Both the position numbers and the translations under genes were made by a program. Below are positions 1 through 10,363 of a stretch of DNA of 64,000 nt, piece after piece. Origin of the DNA: Ovis canadensis. Its lineage: Eukaryota; Chordata; Mammalia; Artiodactyla; Bovidae. The stretch spans positions 92,333,501-92,397,500 of the forward strand of contig NC_091251.1 of NCBI RefSeq assembly GCF_042477335.2, given 5' to 3'. The notes below the pieces were generated by a model, which worked only from the letters and a program-made list of their open reading frames with translations, searched no databases and was not told the DNA's origin. Position 1 is the first letter of the stretch. Each line of letters starts with the position of its first letter.

Positions 1-260
1 CATCCAACCATCTCACCCTCTGTCATCCCCTTCTCCTCCCACCTTCAATCTTTCCCAGCATCAGGGGCTTTTCCAATGAGTCAACTCTTCGCATGAGGTG
101 GCTAAAGTACTGGAGTTTCAGCTTTAGCATCATTCCTTCCAAAGAACACCCAGGACTGATCTCCTTTAGAATGGACTGGTTGGATCTCCTTGCAGTGCAA
201 GGGACTCTCAAGAGTCCTCTCCAACACCGCAGTTCAAAAGCATCAGTTCTTCAGCACTCA
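1..260 (-). mobile_element. BovB LINE, 3' part fragment
   Basis: Reverse-strand BovB covers the end of the RT-domain ORF (minus-strand codons for [17 protein letters not shown] and LKLQYF). It is 5'-truncated at about 260, and its 3' end lies outside the window. Confidence 0.9.
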
Positions 261-502
261 GATAATAAATCCAATCTCAGGAGTTAACCAGTTGGGTGAA
301 CACAGAACATTTGTCTTCTAACTGGTGGAAGCTGATCTTTACAAAAGATGGGCAGATTTAGATTAGCAAGTGGCCAAAAAAGAAACAACCAGAATCTATA
401 TTCCACCAAACTTTGAGTACAGCTATATGGCATATTTTTAAAAATATACTCTCTGTTACATCTAAAACATGTTGATATTAGTATATATTTTTTTGACAAT
501 AC
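261..502. other. Unassigned spacer
   Basis: A1-T1-rich single-copy-looking sequence separates two BovB copies in head-to-head orientation. I see no gene or repeat in it. Confidence 0.5.
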
Positions 503-1801
503 CAAACTACTGCACAATTGCACTCATCTCACATGCTAGTAAAGTAATGCTCAAAATTCTCCAAGCCAGACTTCAGCAATACGTGAACCGTGAACCTCCA
601 GATGTTCAAGTTGGTTTTAGAAAAGGCAGAGGAACCAGAGATCAAATTGCCAACATCCACTGGATCATGGAAAAAGCAAGAGAGTTCCAGAAAACATCTA
701 TTTCTGCTTTGTTGACTATGCCAAAGCCTTTGACTGTGTGGATCACAAGAAACTGTGGAAAATTCTGAAAGAGATGGGAATACCAGACCACCTGACCTGC
801 CTCTTGAGAAATCTGTATGCAGGTCAGGAAGCAAGAGTTAGAACTGCATGTGGAACAACAGACTGGTTCCAAATAGGAAAAGGAGTCCGTCAAGGCTGTA
901 TATTGTCACGCTGCTTATTTAACTTCTATGCAGAGTACATCATGAGAAACACTGGGCTGGAAGAAGCAAAAGCTGGAATCAAGATTGCCGGGAAAAATAT
1001 CAATCACCTCAGATATGCAGATGACACCATCCTTATGGCAGAAAGTGAAGAAGAACTAAAGAGCCTCTTGATGAAGTGAAAGAGGAGAGTGAAAAAGTTG
1101 GCTTAAAGCTCAACATTCAGAAAACGAAGATCATGGCATCCTGTCCCATCACTTCATGGGAAGTGGATGGGGAAACGGTGGAAACAGTGTCAGACTTTAT
1201 TTTTCTGGGCTCCAAAATCACTGCAGATGGTGACTGCAGCCATGAAATTAAAAGACGCTTACTGCTTGAAAGGAAAGCTATGACCAACCTAGACAACATA
1301 CTAAGAAGTAGAGAGATTACTTTGCCAACAAAGGTCCGTCTAGTCAAGGCTATGGTCTTTCCAGTGGTCATGTATGTATGTGAGAGTTGGACTGTGAAAA
1401 AAGCTGAGCGCCAAAGAATTGATGCATTTGAACTGTGGTGTTGGAGAAGACTCTTGAGAGTCCCTTGGACTGCAAGGAGATCCACTCAGTCCATCCTAAA
1501 GGAGATCAGTCCTGGGTGTTCATTGGAAGGACTGATGCTGAAGCTGAAACTCCAATACTTTGGCCACCTCACGCGAAGAGTTGACTCATTGGAAAAGACT
1601 CTGATGTTGGGAGGGATTGGGGGCAGGAGGAGAAGGGATCGACAGACAACAGAGGATGAGATGGCTGGATGGCATCACTGACTCGATGTACATGAGTTTG
1701 AGTGAACTCCAGGAGTTGGTGATGGACAGGGAGGCCTGGCATGCTGCAATTCATGAGGTCGCAAAGAGTTGGACACGACTGAGCAACTGAACTGAACCGA
1801 A
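503..1801 (+). mobile_element. BovB LINE, 5'-truncated, decayed RT ORF
   Basis: This copy starts inside the reverse transcriptase (codons for ALISHASKVMLK) and runs to the BovB 3' end, actgaactgaa. The RT core YADDTILMAE is visible at about 1015-1045. The ORF is broken by frameshifts near 750 and near 1074, where gatgaagtgaaag has lost one A relative to the copy at 21,110. The tail section ([15 protein letters not shown]) is open until 1681. BovB is an RTE-clade LINE thought to have entered ruminants horizontally. Confidence 0.95.
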
Positions 1802-1831
1802 CAGAGAAAAGCAACCTATATAGTGTAAGAA

Positions 1832-2035
1832 TGGGCTGCCCAGGTGGCACTAGAGGTGAAGGGCCCACTTGGGAATGCAGGAGACATGAGGCCCCGGCTC
1901 AGGAAGATCCCCTGGAGGAGGCCATGGCAACCTACTCCAGTATTCTTGCCTGGAGAATCCCATGGACAGAGGAGCCTGGCAGGCTATGGTCCATAGCACT
2001 GCAGAAAGGCAGACATGACTGAAGTGACTTAGCAT
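1832..2035 (+). mobile_element. Bov-tA SINE
   Basis: A tRNA-derived head (gggctgcccaggtggc) is joined to the Bov-A body (ggcaacctactccag, cctggagaatcccatgg) and ends at gaagtgacttagca. It lies 30 bases after the BovB 3' end. Confidence 0.9.
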
Positions 2036-2845
2036 GCTTGCATGCATATTATAAGTACAGGGAGTTAGAGTCTGAATAGAGACCTTTCAAGGAGCTCTGG
2101 AGGGCACTAAGGCAGAGAATAAAGTTGAGCTGGCACATGCATCCACCTCAGAGCAGGTGATACTAATTACATGTTTTCAGAACCAAAGGAAATCAGAAAT
2201 ATCTCTTGATTTCAGCTACCTCAAAACTAAACATTTTAATTTCCATCAATTTTTAGTGAATGGGTATTCATTTTGCAAATCATTACTGACAACTCGAAAT
2301 GGTCCTCTTCCTCACAGCACCTAAAATATTGTTGGGTCTATTTAAAAATTGAATTATGGAATCTCTTCAAGAACATAGTACTAAGGAAAGTTCCTTAACT
2401 TTAAAGTCAGACCAAGGAGAATTTAAATTTCCTGATATTAATTAGCTGTGATCTCAGACATATTACTTTACACATTTGAGCCTCATTTCTTAACTGAGAA
2501 TAATAGTGCCCATCACAAAAAGCTGTTGGATGGTTTAACTAAAGAATGTATAGAACACACAGTAGATATTGATAAGTGATAGGTTCTGTGTCAATAAAGG
2601 GCTAACAGGAAATAGATGGAATATTCAAACTGGGATATTTTAAGGTTTACTTTTTCTTTAAAAATTATTTCCAATGGTGGGCAGGACTTAGGGGAACTAC
2701 CTCTAAGAAAAAATTTCAGGGTAAACAAATAAAGTTGCTCTCCAAATTTAATTTACAGGATTGTTTATCACGTCGTTTTTGTGAACTTGGGGAACATTAG
2801 GGAGCTATCCAGATGTCTAAGTATAGGGGTTTGTTATATTCATAT
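2036..2845. other. Non-coding DNA with a probable MIR
   Basis: No gene is seen. Bases 2400-2590 resemble a MIR on the plus strand (attagctgtgatctcagaca, then tcatttcttaactgagaataatagtgcc). The rest is unassigned AT-rich sequence. Confidence 0.5.
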
Positions 2846-3034
2846 CAGTTCAGTTCAGTCGCTCAGTCATGTCCGACTCTTTGTGATCCTATGAATCGCA
2901 GCACGCCAGGCTTCCCTGTCCATCACCATCTCCCAGAGTTCATTCAAACTCATGTCCATCGAGTCAGTGATGCCATCCAGCCATCTCATCCTCTGTTGTC
3001 CCCTTTTCCTCCTGCCCCAAATCCCTCCCAGCAT
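2846..3034 (-). mobile_element. BovB LINE, short 3' end
   Basis: It begins with the reversed BovB terminus cagttcagttcagtcgctca and is truncated after about 190 bases at cccagcat. Confidence 0.9.
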
Positions 3035-3890
3035 TCACAAAGCTGAATATCAAAAAGCCACTGAAAATAACATTGCAAATGTATTTACATCAAATATTTT
3101 ACTAATGTAGTACTAAATGAAAAGAGCAGGTGTAAGACATCATGGAGAGTAAAATCTATTTTGCTTTAATTATATGTATGTTTATAATCTACATTGATAC
3201 CTAGAAATGAATATTTAAAGTCAGACCCTTAAGATTCTTCTGAGAGCTTTTCTGAATTGCCAGTTTTCTCAGTCCTGAAAAAGATAGAAAGTTTATTTCA
3301 GGTTTGGGTAGATAGGAGTCACCCTTAACCTAACTGAGATGATTTACATCGAGTGGCCAGAATTCTGTTCAATAATGAGCCTTCTCATGTATGTCTGAAT
3401 CAGAGCTGTCTCTGAGGTGGGGTGTGGTTCAAAGTGAAGGTAGAAAAATTGCTCTTGCTTGCCTATGAGTTTAGAGCATGCTGCCTTGCTAAGTGTTGCT
3501 TGTTCCTTTGTGATTAATGATGCGTGATGTATCTGGGAAACTGAAAACCGCATGAAGGCTGTGATGCGGTATATTCCCTTTCGAATAGACTATTAAACTG
3601 GACTGGCCATGGTTTAGCTCAACACAGGCTGGGTGACTGAAGTTCACGTATGGAATTACTTAATACAGAATAACCCAGAAAGCACAGCTGCTGGACTACT
3701 GTGGTCTGAGTTCATTTTCTGGCTATACCTCTGAGGGTGGAGAGGTGGAGTTTCATCAACAGGGAACTCAAACTGAAGTGCTTACACTGTGACAGAATGT
3801 AATGATACTTTTAGGGAACACATATATGCTAACGAATGTTCTAAGGTTTTCTAGAATTGTAACTTTAAACCCTCTAAAAGCTCTATGAAG
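3035..3890. other. Unassigned intergenic sequence
   Basis: I recognise no gene and no repeat in these 850 bases. The short ORF on the minus strand at 3344-3553 lacks any domain-like pattern. Confidence 0.5.
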
Positions 3891-4209
3891 GGGACTTCCT
3901 TGGTGGTCCAGTGGCTAAGAATCTGCCTGCTGATGCAGGTGACAAGGGTTCAATCCCTGGTCCGGGAAGATCCTACATGCCGCGGAGCAGCTAAACCCCT
4001 GCACCACAGCTACTGAGTCCACACTCTAGAGCCCAGGGGGCTGTAACCCACTTCAGCAGGTCCTCCTAGAGCCCACGCTCCCTCAACAAGAGAAGCCACC
4101 ACAACAAGGAGCTTGTGCACTGGAATAAAGAGTAGCCCCTGGCCGGCCAAAGCTAGAGAAAGCCTGCACATCGTGACTAAGACCCAGTACAGCCATAAAT
4201 AAACAGATT
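3891..4209 (+). mobile_element. CHR-type tRNA-derived SINE
   Basis: It has the tRNA-like head gggacttccttggtggtcca, box B-like ggttcaatccctgg, and the CHR body with repeated agcccac/agaagccacc motifs. The tail runs from about 4141 to 4209 and ends ccataaataaacagatt. The same tail recurs at 4424-4491, on the far side of the Bov-tA element. Confidence 0.8.
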
Positions 4210-4423
4210 CCTTGGTGGCTCAGACTGAATGCAATGAAAGAATCTGCCTGCAATGCAGGAGATGCATGTTCGATCCCAAGTCGGGAAGATCCCCTGGAGG
4301 AGGGAATGGCTACCCACTCCAGGATTCTTGCCTGGAGAACTCCATGGACAAAGAGGAGTCTGGTTGTCTACAGTCCATGGGGGTCACAAAGAGTTGAATG
4401 CCACTGAGCAACTAACACTTCCA
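4210..4423 (+). mobile_element. Bov-tA SINE nested in CHR tail
   Basis: The head ccttggtggctcag is followed by an extra actgaatgcaatg before the usual aaagaatctgcctgc. The body has ggaatggctacccactccagg and ends ccactgagcaactaac. It is flanked by two copies of the CHR tail. Confidence 0.85.
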
Positions 4424-4500
4424 GGCTGGCCACAGCTAGAGAAAGCCTGTATGTAGCAACTAAGACCCAGCACAGCCATAAATAAGTAGATTAAAAAAAT
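4424..4500 (+). repeat. Second copy of the CHR tail
   Basis: The segment from ggctggccacagctagag to cataaataagtagatt repeats 4141-4209 with a few differences and ends in an A-rich run. Confidence 0.8.
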
Positions 4501-4539
4501 TTTTAATTAGTTTTTAGAGAAAAGCCCTGTTAGAGAAAG

Positions 4540-4672
4540 ACACTGTACAAACTGAAGAAACTGGGAACACAGAGAGGTTAAGTAACTTGTCCAAAGTTAC
4601 AGAGCTGGTTAAGTAGCAGAGCGGGGATTTGAACCCCAGTCTTGCTTCTTAAACCATTACTGCCTGCTGCCT
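4540..4672 (+). repeat. MIR (ancient tRNA-derived SINE)
   Basis: The classic MIR core gaggttaagtaacttgtcc is followed by cagagctggttaagtagcag and gatttgaacccc. Confidence 0.85.
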
Positions 4673-4994
4673 CTGCAGTAAGTGTAATGTCCTTGATTGA
4701 AGCTGGCAGGATGTAGAGGAAAGGGAGGAGGCGGAGCTTGGCAAATGAGATAATGTTCTAACAAATGTCCATTAGCAAGCAGCTGCTGTGGAGGAATAAG
4801 GGCCCAGTGTTTCCAGATCATCCGAGTTTTTAAGAGAAAACTGAAATCTGACTTTTATGTGAAATTCCTAATTTAAAACTATATTGCCGACCAAAGCATG
4901 AGCGCACACGCACACACATATGCACAGAAACACACATTCTTACTACTGCGGATGACTAACTTCTGAACCCTGTAATAAAAAGAATGGGTATTTT
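4673..4994. other. Unassigned sequence
   Basis: No gene is seen. A short (CA)-rich stretch lies near 4904-4935. Confidence 0.5.
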
Positions 4995-5112
4995 GGGACT
5001 TCCCTGGCGGTCCAGAGGTTGACTCTGCACTTCCACTGCAGAGGCAGTAGGTTAGACCTCTGGCAGGGGAACTAAGATCCCACATGTCACAGAGCATGGT
5101 CAAAGAAAAAAA
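4995..5112 (+). mobile_element. CHR-type SINE, short form
   Basis: The head gggacttccctggcggtcca is followed by cttccactgcagaggcagt and ggggaactaagatcccaca, ending in an A-rich tail. Confidence 0.8.
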
Positions 5113-5335
5113 GGACATTTCCATGTTCAGTTGTCTCGATCAGAGAAAATAATCTAGCTGATTAACCTTAGATGGAAAGGAGAAAAAAAAAAAAACTCAT
5201 CATTTATTAGTCTGTGGCTTAAGCAAGTTAATGTCTCTAAAGTTTTTATTTCATCTGTAAATCAGTGGGGTTAATAGTATTATCTCATAGGATTTATGTG
5301 GCGGGCTATGTGGGACTATGTGGGGGCTGACTTGG

Positions 5336-5500
5336 GCAACCAACTTTTTAAAACATAAATAATAAATAATTATTCAATATATAATGTGATAGATATGTCA
5401 TAAATGTATTATATTTAAAAATATTAGATATACAATATATTTAATATATTGTATTATATATAAAAATATATAAATATAATTGACAATTGTTTTATTACTT
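5336..5500. repeat. AT-rich low-complexity tract
   Basis: The tract is almost pure A and T, with overlapping tata and aaaata units. It has no coding content. Confidence 0.8.
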
Positions 5501-5564
5501 TAACAAAAATGAGAAAAGTGTTTATTGGAAATAACTGGAAATTATACATCATTCTGTATTATTC

Positions 5565-5768
5565 GGGCTTCCCAGGAGGTAAAGAGCCTGCCTGACAACG
5601 CAGGAGACATAAGAGATGTGGCTTCAATCCCTGGGTTGGAAAGATCCCCTGGAGGAGGGCATGGCAACCCACTCCAGTATTCTTGCCTGGAGAATCCCAA
5701 GGACAGAGGAGCCTGGTGGGCTACAGTTCATAGGGTCACACTGAGTCGGGCATGACTGAAGAGACAGC
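5565..5768 (+). mobile_element. Bov-tA SINE
   Basis: It has the head gggcttcccaggaggtaaag, body ggcatggcaacccactccag and end gcatgactgaagagacag. Confidence 0.9.
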
Positions 5769-5844
5769 GTGCACACACCCAAGCGGTCATTTATCAGATG
5801 CATCCTTTGTGTGTACCTTCTCCCTGTGCGTGCCTTGTCTTCTC

Positions 5845-6215
5845 ATTCTCTTGACAGTGTATTTCACATATCAGAAGTATTTAATTTTAAATAAGCCCAG
5901 CTTATCAATTATTTTTTTCATGGATCCTGCCTTTAGTATTATATATCCACGGTCTTCTATCGGTTGGCCTAAAAGCTCATTCAGATTTTTCTGTAACATC
6001 TTATGGAAAAACCCAAATGAATATTTTGGTCAACCCAATATATTTTCACCTGTTATCTTCTAGGAGCTTTATAATTTGGGGCTTTATATTTAGATCTATG
6101 ATCTATCTTTAGTTAATTTTTGTGATGGGTGTGAGGTCTGCATCTTAGTTTGTTTGTTTGGGTTTGGTTTTTGCTTGTGGATATTCAGTTATTCCAACAG
6201 CATTGTTAAAAAGAT
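5845..6215 (-). mobile_element. Old L1 ORF2 fragment, split by a mariner MITE
   Basis: Reverse-complement L1 ORF2 is recognised on both sides of 5960-6038. Typical phrases are gtttatcaatt-like sequence near 5900 and ggatattcagttattccaac at 6179. Confidence 0.65.
5960..6038. mobile_element. Mariner-derived MITE (79 bases)
   Basis: The two ends are inverted repeats, tcggttggcctaaaagctca and the complement of gaatattttggtcaaccca. They meet around a short loop (tctgtaacatcttatgg). TA dinucleotides flank it (5958-5959, 6039-6040), as for Tc1/mariner insertion. This is the short ruminant form with no transposase. Confidence 0.8.
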
Positions 6216-6379
6216 TAACTTTTGGATAGCAGCCATTCTGACTGGTGTGAAATGGTACCTCATTGTGGCTTTGATTTGCATTTCTCTGATAATGAGTGAT
6301 GTTGAGCATATTTTCATGTGTTTGTTAGCCATCTGTATGTCTTCTCTGGAGAAATGTCTGTTTAGTTCTTTGGCCCATT
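6216..6379 (-). mobile_element. L1 ORF2 segment, inverted 5' part
   Basis: Antisense L1 runs from gatagcagccattctgac to ttctttggcccatt. Its sense sequence ends exactly where the neighbouring plus-strand piece (6383) begins, so the two are the inverted and normal halves of one insertion. Confidence 0.8.
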
Positions 6380-6382
6380 AAG

Positions 6383-6512
6383 TCTACAAGCAATAAATGC
6401 TGGAGAAAAGGGAACCCTCTTACACTGTTGGTGGGAATGCAAACTAGTACAGCCACTATGGAGGACAGTGTGAAGATTCCTTTAAAAACTGGGAATAGAA
6501 CTGCCTTATGAC
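6383..6512 (+). mobile_element. L1 ORF2 segment, 3' continuation
   Basis: It opens with acaagcaataaatgctgg and runs through acactgttggtgggaatgc to cttatgacc. It has lost about 15 bases (agggtgtgg region) relative to the copy at 11,765. Confidence 0.8.
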
Positions 6513-6513
6513 C

Positions 6514-6673
6514 AACGACAGTGGATGAGATGGCTGGATGACATCACCAGCTCAATGGACGTGAGTTTGAGTGAATTCTGGGAGTCGGTGATGGACAAGG
6601 AGGCCTGGAGTGCTGCAATTCATGGGATCACAAAGAGTCGGACACAACTGAGTGACTGAACTGAACTGAACTG
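6514..6673 (+). mobile_element. BovB LINE, 3' end (arm of an inverted duplication)
   Basis: The sequence gatgagatggctggatgaca to the terminus actgaactgaactga. It shares private variants with 7425-7583 in inverse orientation, for example gaattctgggagtcgg. Confidence 0.9.
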
Positions 6674-6836
6674 AATTACTTTACAATATTGTAATGGTTT
6701 TGCCATACATCAACATGAATCCGCCATGGGTGTGCACGTGTTCCCCATCCTGAACCCCCCTCCCACCTCCCTCCCCATACCATCCCTCTAGGTCATCCCA
6801 GTGCATCAGCCCCTAGCATCCTGTATCATGCATCGA
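6674..6836 (-). mobile_element. L1 3' UTR, antisense (arm of an inverted duplication)
   Basis: This is the complement of the L1 terminal sequence, including the C-rich mirror of the polypurine tract (cccccctcccacctccctc). It joins the BovB end with no poly-A. Confidence 0.85.
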
Positions 6837-7424
6837 ATTGAAAGACACACGTGACCCCAATGTTCATCACAGCACTGCTTATAATAGCCAGGACATGGAA
6901 GCAACCTAGATGTCCATCAGCAGATGAATGGATAAGAAAGCTGTGGTACATATACACAATGGAGTATTACTCAGCCATTAAAAAGAATACATTTGAATCA
7001 GTTCTAATGAGGTGGATGAAACTGGAGCCTATTATACAGAGTTCAGTAAGCCAGAAATAAAAACATCAATAGAGTATACTAACGCATATATATATGGAAT
7101 TTAGAAAGATGGCAATGATAACCCTGTATGCGAGACAGCAAAAGAGACACAGATGTATAGAGTCTTTTGGACTCTGTGGGAGAGAGAGAGGGTGGGATGA
7201 TTTGGGAGAATGGCATTGAAACATGTATAATATCATATATGAAATGAATCACCAGTCCAGGTTCAATGCATGATACAGGATGCTTGGGGCTGGTGCACTG
7301 GGATGACCCGGAGGGATGGTATGGGGAGGGAGGAGGGAGGGGGTTCAGGATGGGGAACATGTGCACACCCGTGGTGGATTCATGTTGATGTATGGCAAAA
7401 CCATTACAATATTGTAAAGTAATT
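6837..7424 (+). mobile_element. L1, ORF2 C-terminus and 3' UTR
   Basis: The ORF2 C-terminal codons ([28 protein letters not shown]) are open to about 7060. The 3' UTR with ggggagggaggagggaggggg follows, and it ends gtaaagtaatt directly against BovB. Confidence 0.9.
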
Positions 7425-8632
7425 CAGTTCAGTTCAGTTCAGTCGCTCAGTTGTGTCTGACTCTTTGTGACCCCATGAATTGCAGCACTCCAGGCCTCCT
7501 TGTCCATCACCGACTCCCAGAATTCACTCAACTCTTGTCCATTGAGCCGGTGATGCCATCCAGCCATCTCATCCTCTGTCGTCCCCTTCTCCTCCTGCCC
7601 TCAATCCCTCCCAACATCAGGGTCTTTTCCAATGAGTCAACTCTTCGCATGAGGTGGCCAAAGGAGTTTCAGCTTTAGCATCATTCCTTCCAAGGAACAG
7701 CCAGGACTGATCTCTTTTAGAATGGACTCGGTGGATCTCCTTGCAGTCCAAGGGACTCTCAAGAGTCTTCTCCAACACCATAGTTCAAAAGCATCAATTC
7801 TTCGGCACTCAGCTTTCTTCACAGTCCAACTCTCACATCCATACATGACTACTGGAAAAGCCATAGCCTTGACTAGATGGACTTTTATTGGCAAAGTAAT
7901 GTCTCTGCTTTTTAATATGCTGCCTAGGTTGGTCATAACTTTTCTTCCAAGGAGTAAGAGTCTTTTAATTTCATGGCTGCAATCACCATCTGCAGTGATT
8001 TTGGAGCCACTCCAAAATAAAGTCTGACACTGTTTCCACTATTTCCCCATCTATTTCCCATGAAGTGATGAGACCAGATGCCATGATCTTAGTTTTCTAA
8101 ATGTTGAGCTTTAAGCCAACTTTTTCACTCTCCTCTTTCACTTCATCAAGAAGCTTTTTAACTCTTCTTCACTTTGTGCCATAAGGGTGGTATCATCTGC
8201 ATATCTGAGGTTATTGATATTTCTCCCAGCAATCTTGATTCCAGCTTGTGTTTCTTCCAGTCCAGCATTTCTCATGATGTACTCTGCATAGAAGTTAAAT
8301 AAGCAGGGTGACAACATACAGCCTTGACATACTCCTCTCCCAATTTGGAACCAGTCTATTGTTCCATGTCGTTCTAACTGTTGCTTCCTGACCTGCATAT
8401 AGGTTTCTCAAGAGGCAGGTCAGGTGGTCTGGTATTCCCATCTCTTTCAGAATTTTCCACAGTTTCTTGTGATCCACACAGTCAAAGGCTCTGGCATAGT
8501 CAATAAAGCAGAAATAGATGTTTTTCTGGAACTGTCATGCTTTTTCCATGATCCAGCGGATGTTGGCAATTTGATCTCTGGTTCCTCTGCCTTTTCTAAA
8601 TCCAGCTTGAACATCTGGAAGTTCACAGGTCA
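7425..8632 (-). mobile_element. BovB LINE, 5'-truncated
   Basis: It runs from the reversed 3' terminus at 7425 to the RT region encoding GFRKGRGTRDQ-like sequence near 8580. The minus strand retains [10 protein letters not shown] at about 8190. Frameshifts break the ORF, for example near 7660 where the GHLMRR segment is deleted. Confidence 0.95.
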
Positions 8633-8744
8633 GTTAAATTTATATTTAAAAAAAGATTAACTCTTACCCTTTGTTAGAGATCAGTTGACTATATCTACAT
8701 GTTTCTATTTCTAGGCTGTCTATTCTTTTATCATACTGATCTAA

Positions 8745-9027
8745 TTCTCTGCTGCTGATGCTGCTAAGTCGCTTCAGTCGTGTTTGACTCTGTGTGACCC
8801 CATAGACAGCAGCCCACCAGGCTCCACCGTCCCTGGGATTCTCCAGGCAAGAGTACTGGAGTGGGTTGCCATTTCCTTCTCCAATGCATGAAAGTGAAAA
8901 GTGAAAGTACAGTCGCTCAGTCATGTCCAACTCTTAGCGACCTCATGGACTGCAGCCTACCGGGCTCCTCCGTCCATGGGATTTTCCAGGCAAGAGTACT
9001 GGGGTGCGGTGCCATTGCCTTCTCCGG
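8745..9027 (-). mobile_element. Bov-A2 SINE (dimer)
   Basis: Two Bov-A monomers are joined by the complement of ttcactttcacttttcac. The tail is the reversed gctgctgatgctgctaagtc at 8749. Confidence 0.9.
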
Positions 9028-9247
9028 TCTAACTGTCTATTCTTTCACAATACCACACCATTTTGAATAGTGTAGCTTTAGAGTAATTCTTGAAGTTGAA
9101 TGGTGTCAGTTCCTCTAATTTTGTTCTTCTCCTTCAATTTTGAGTCTTTTCCTTCCCTATATGAGCTTTTTTTTAAATTAAAACAACAACAACAACAGCT
9201 GTGTTTTAAACCGGTAAGTCTGTGGTAATTTGACTTTTTATACAATC

Positions 9248-9438
9248 TTATTTATTTCTATTTGGCTGTGCTGGGGCTTTGTTGCTCTTTGGGCTTTTCT
9301 CTAATTGTGGTGAGCAGGGGCTACTCTCTAGCTGTGGCACATGGGTTTAGCTGTTTAGTTGTGAAATCTCCCTGGACCAGACATTTAACCTGTGTCTCCT
9401 GCACTGGCAGGCAGATTCTTTACCACCAGGGAAGCCCC
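9248..9438 (-). mobile_element. CHR-type SINE
   Basis: The antisense body ggctgtgctggggctttgttg leads to ctgcactggcaggcagattc and the reversed head accaccagggaagcccc. Confidence 0.85.
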
Positions 9439-9905
9439 TCATATTAACTTTAAAATCAGTTGGTTGATACCCACAAAGTAACACGCTGGGATTTTGACTG
9501 AGATCACACTGAGTCTGTAGATCAGGTTAGGTTGGGAACAACTGACATCTTGACAGCATCGTGTCTTCCTAACTATGGACGCAGAATATATCTTCATTCA
9601 GTTAGTTCTTATTTGATTTCTTTCATTAGAGTTTTTTAGTTTTCATATACATCATGTCCATATATTTTAGTTTTACACCTAAGCATTTCATGGGGGTCGG
9701 GTGGTGCTAATGTAAATGGTATTGTTTCAAATTGCAAATTCCACTTTTTCATTCCTAGTATCTAGGATAGAGGATTGACTTTTGTATATTAAATTGTATG
9801 TTGTAGCCTTACTGTAATTCTTTACTAGTTTCAGAAGGTTTTTTTTGTAAAATTTTTTCAGATTTTCCACATAGACGATAATGTTATCAAAATAAAGATA
9901 GCCCT

Positions 9906-10363
9906 GGCCCATGCAGACTTAGCTACATGCACATGCACTGTTTTGAGAGTAAATTTGTAAAAATTTGTAATTATTCAAGCTAACTTTGGGTACAGTTTGT
10001 GTCTCCAGTTCTTACAATAGCACATATTCCAATGTTTAACAAAAATTTAAAATAAACAGTGAGAGCACAGTGGTTGTAGAAACAAAGAAATAAAACTTGA
10101 GTTACTTCAGTTCTGTCATTATATGTAATGTTGTGAAGTTTTTTGTTGAAAAATTTAAGATAAAATTAAAAATTTAAGATTCTAGAGATATTTGCAAGTT
10201 ACTAGAAATGATCCTGAAGAAATAAACACATGGGCAATGTTTTGCAATTTTGGATTTTATTGTGAAATTGGATTCTTATGAATCTCTGCTTACCTTTTGT
10301 CAAAAAAATAAACTTAACTAGTTTATCTTAGTATACATTAACAGAATTTTTGAAGTTGAAATT
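9906..10363. other. Unassigned AT-rich sequence
   Basis: No gene is seen. Several AT-rich runs are present, and no repeat family can be named. Confidence 0.5.

Larger units (their letters stand above)
8655..9905 (-). mobile_element. Old L1 ORF2 (antisense), interrupted by two SINEs
   Basis: Antisense L1 sequence flanks both SINEs: tctattcttttatcatactg before, then ctattctttcacaataccacacc and cctaagcatttcatgggg after. The minus-strand codons for YLYFDNIIVYVENLKKFYKK at about 9850-9910 match the L1 RT region around its FADD-type motif, here changed. It is heavily decayed. Confidence 0.7.

Noticed and set aside
503..1681. Apparent host genes encoding reverse-transcriptase-like proteins (also at 16831-18469, 20835-21824, 22343-23056)
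   Set aside because: All match BovB ORF2, end at the BovB 3' terminus and are truncated or frameshifted, so they are retrotransposon remnants rather than host genes.
6674..6836. Independent antisense L1 insertion
   Set aside because: It shares its exact BovB junction and variants with 7263-7583, so it is one arm of an inverted duplication.
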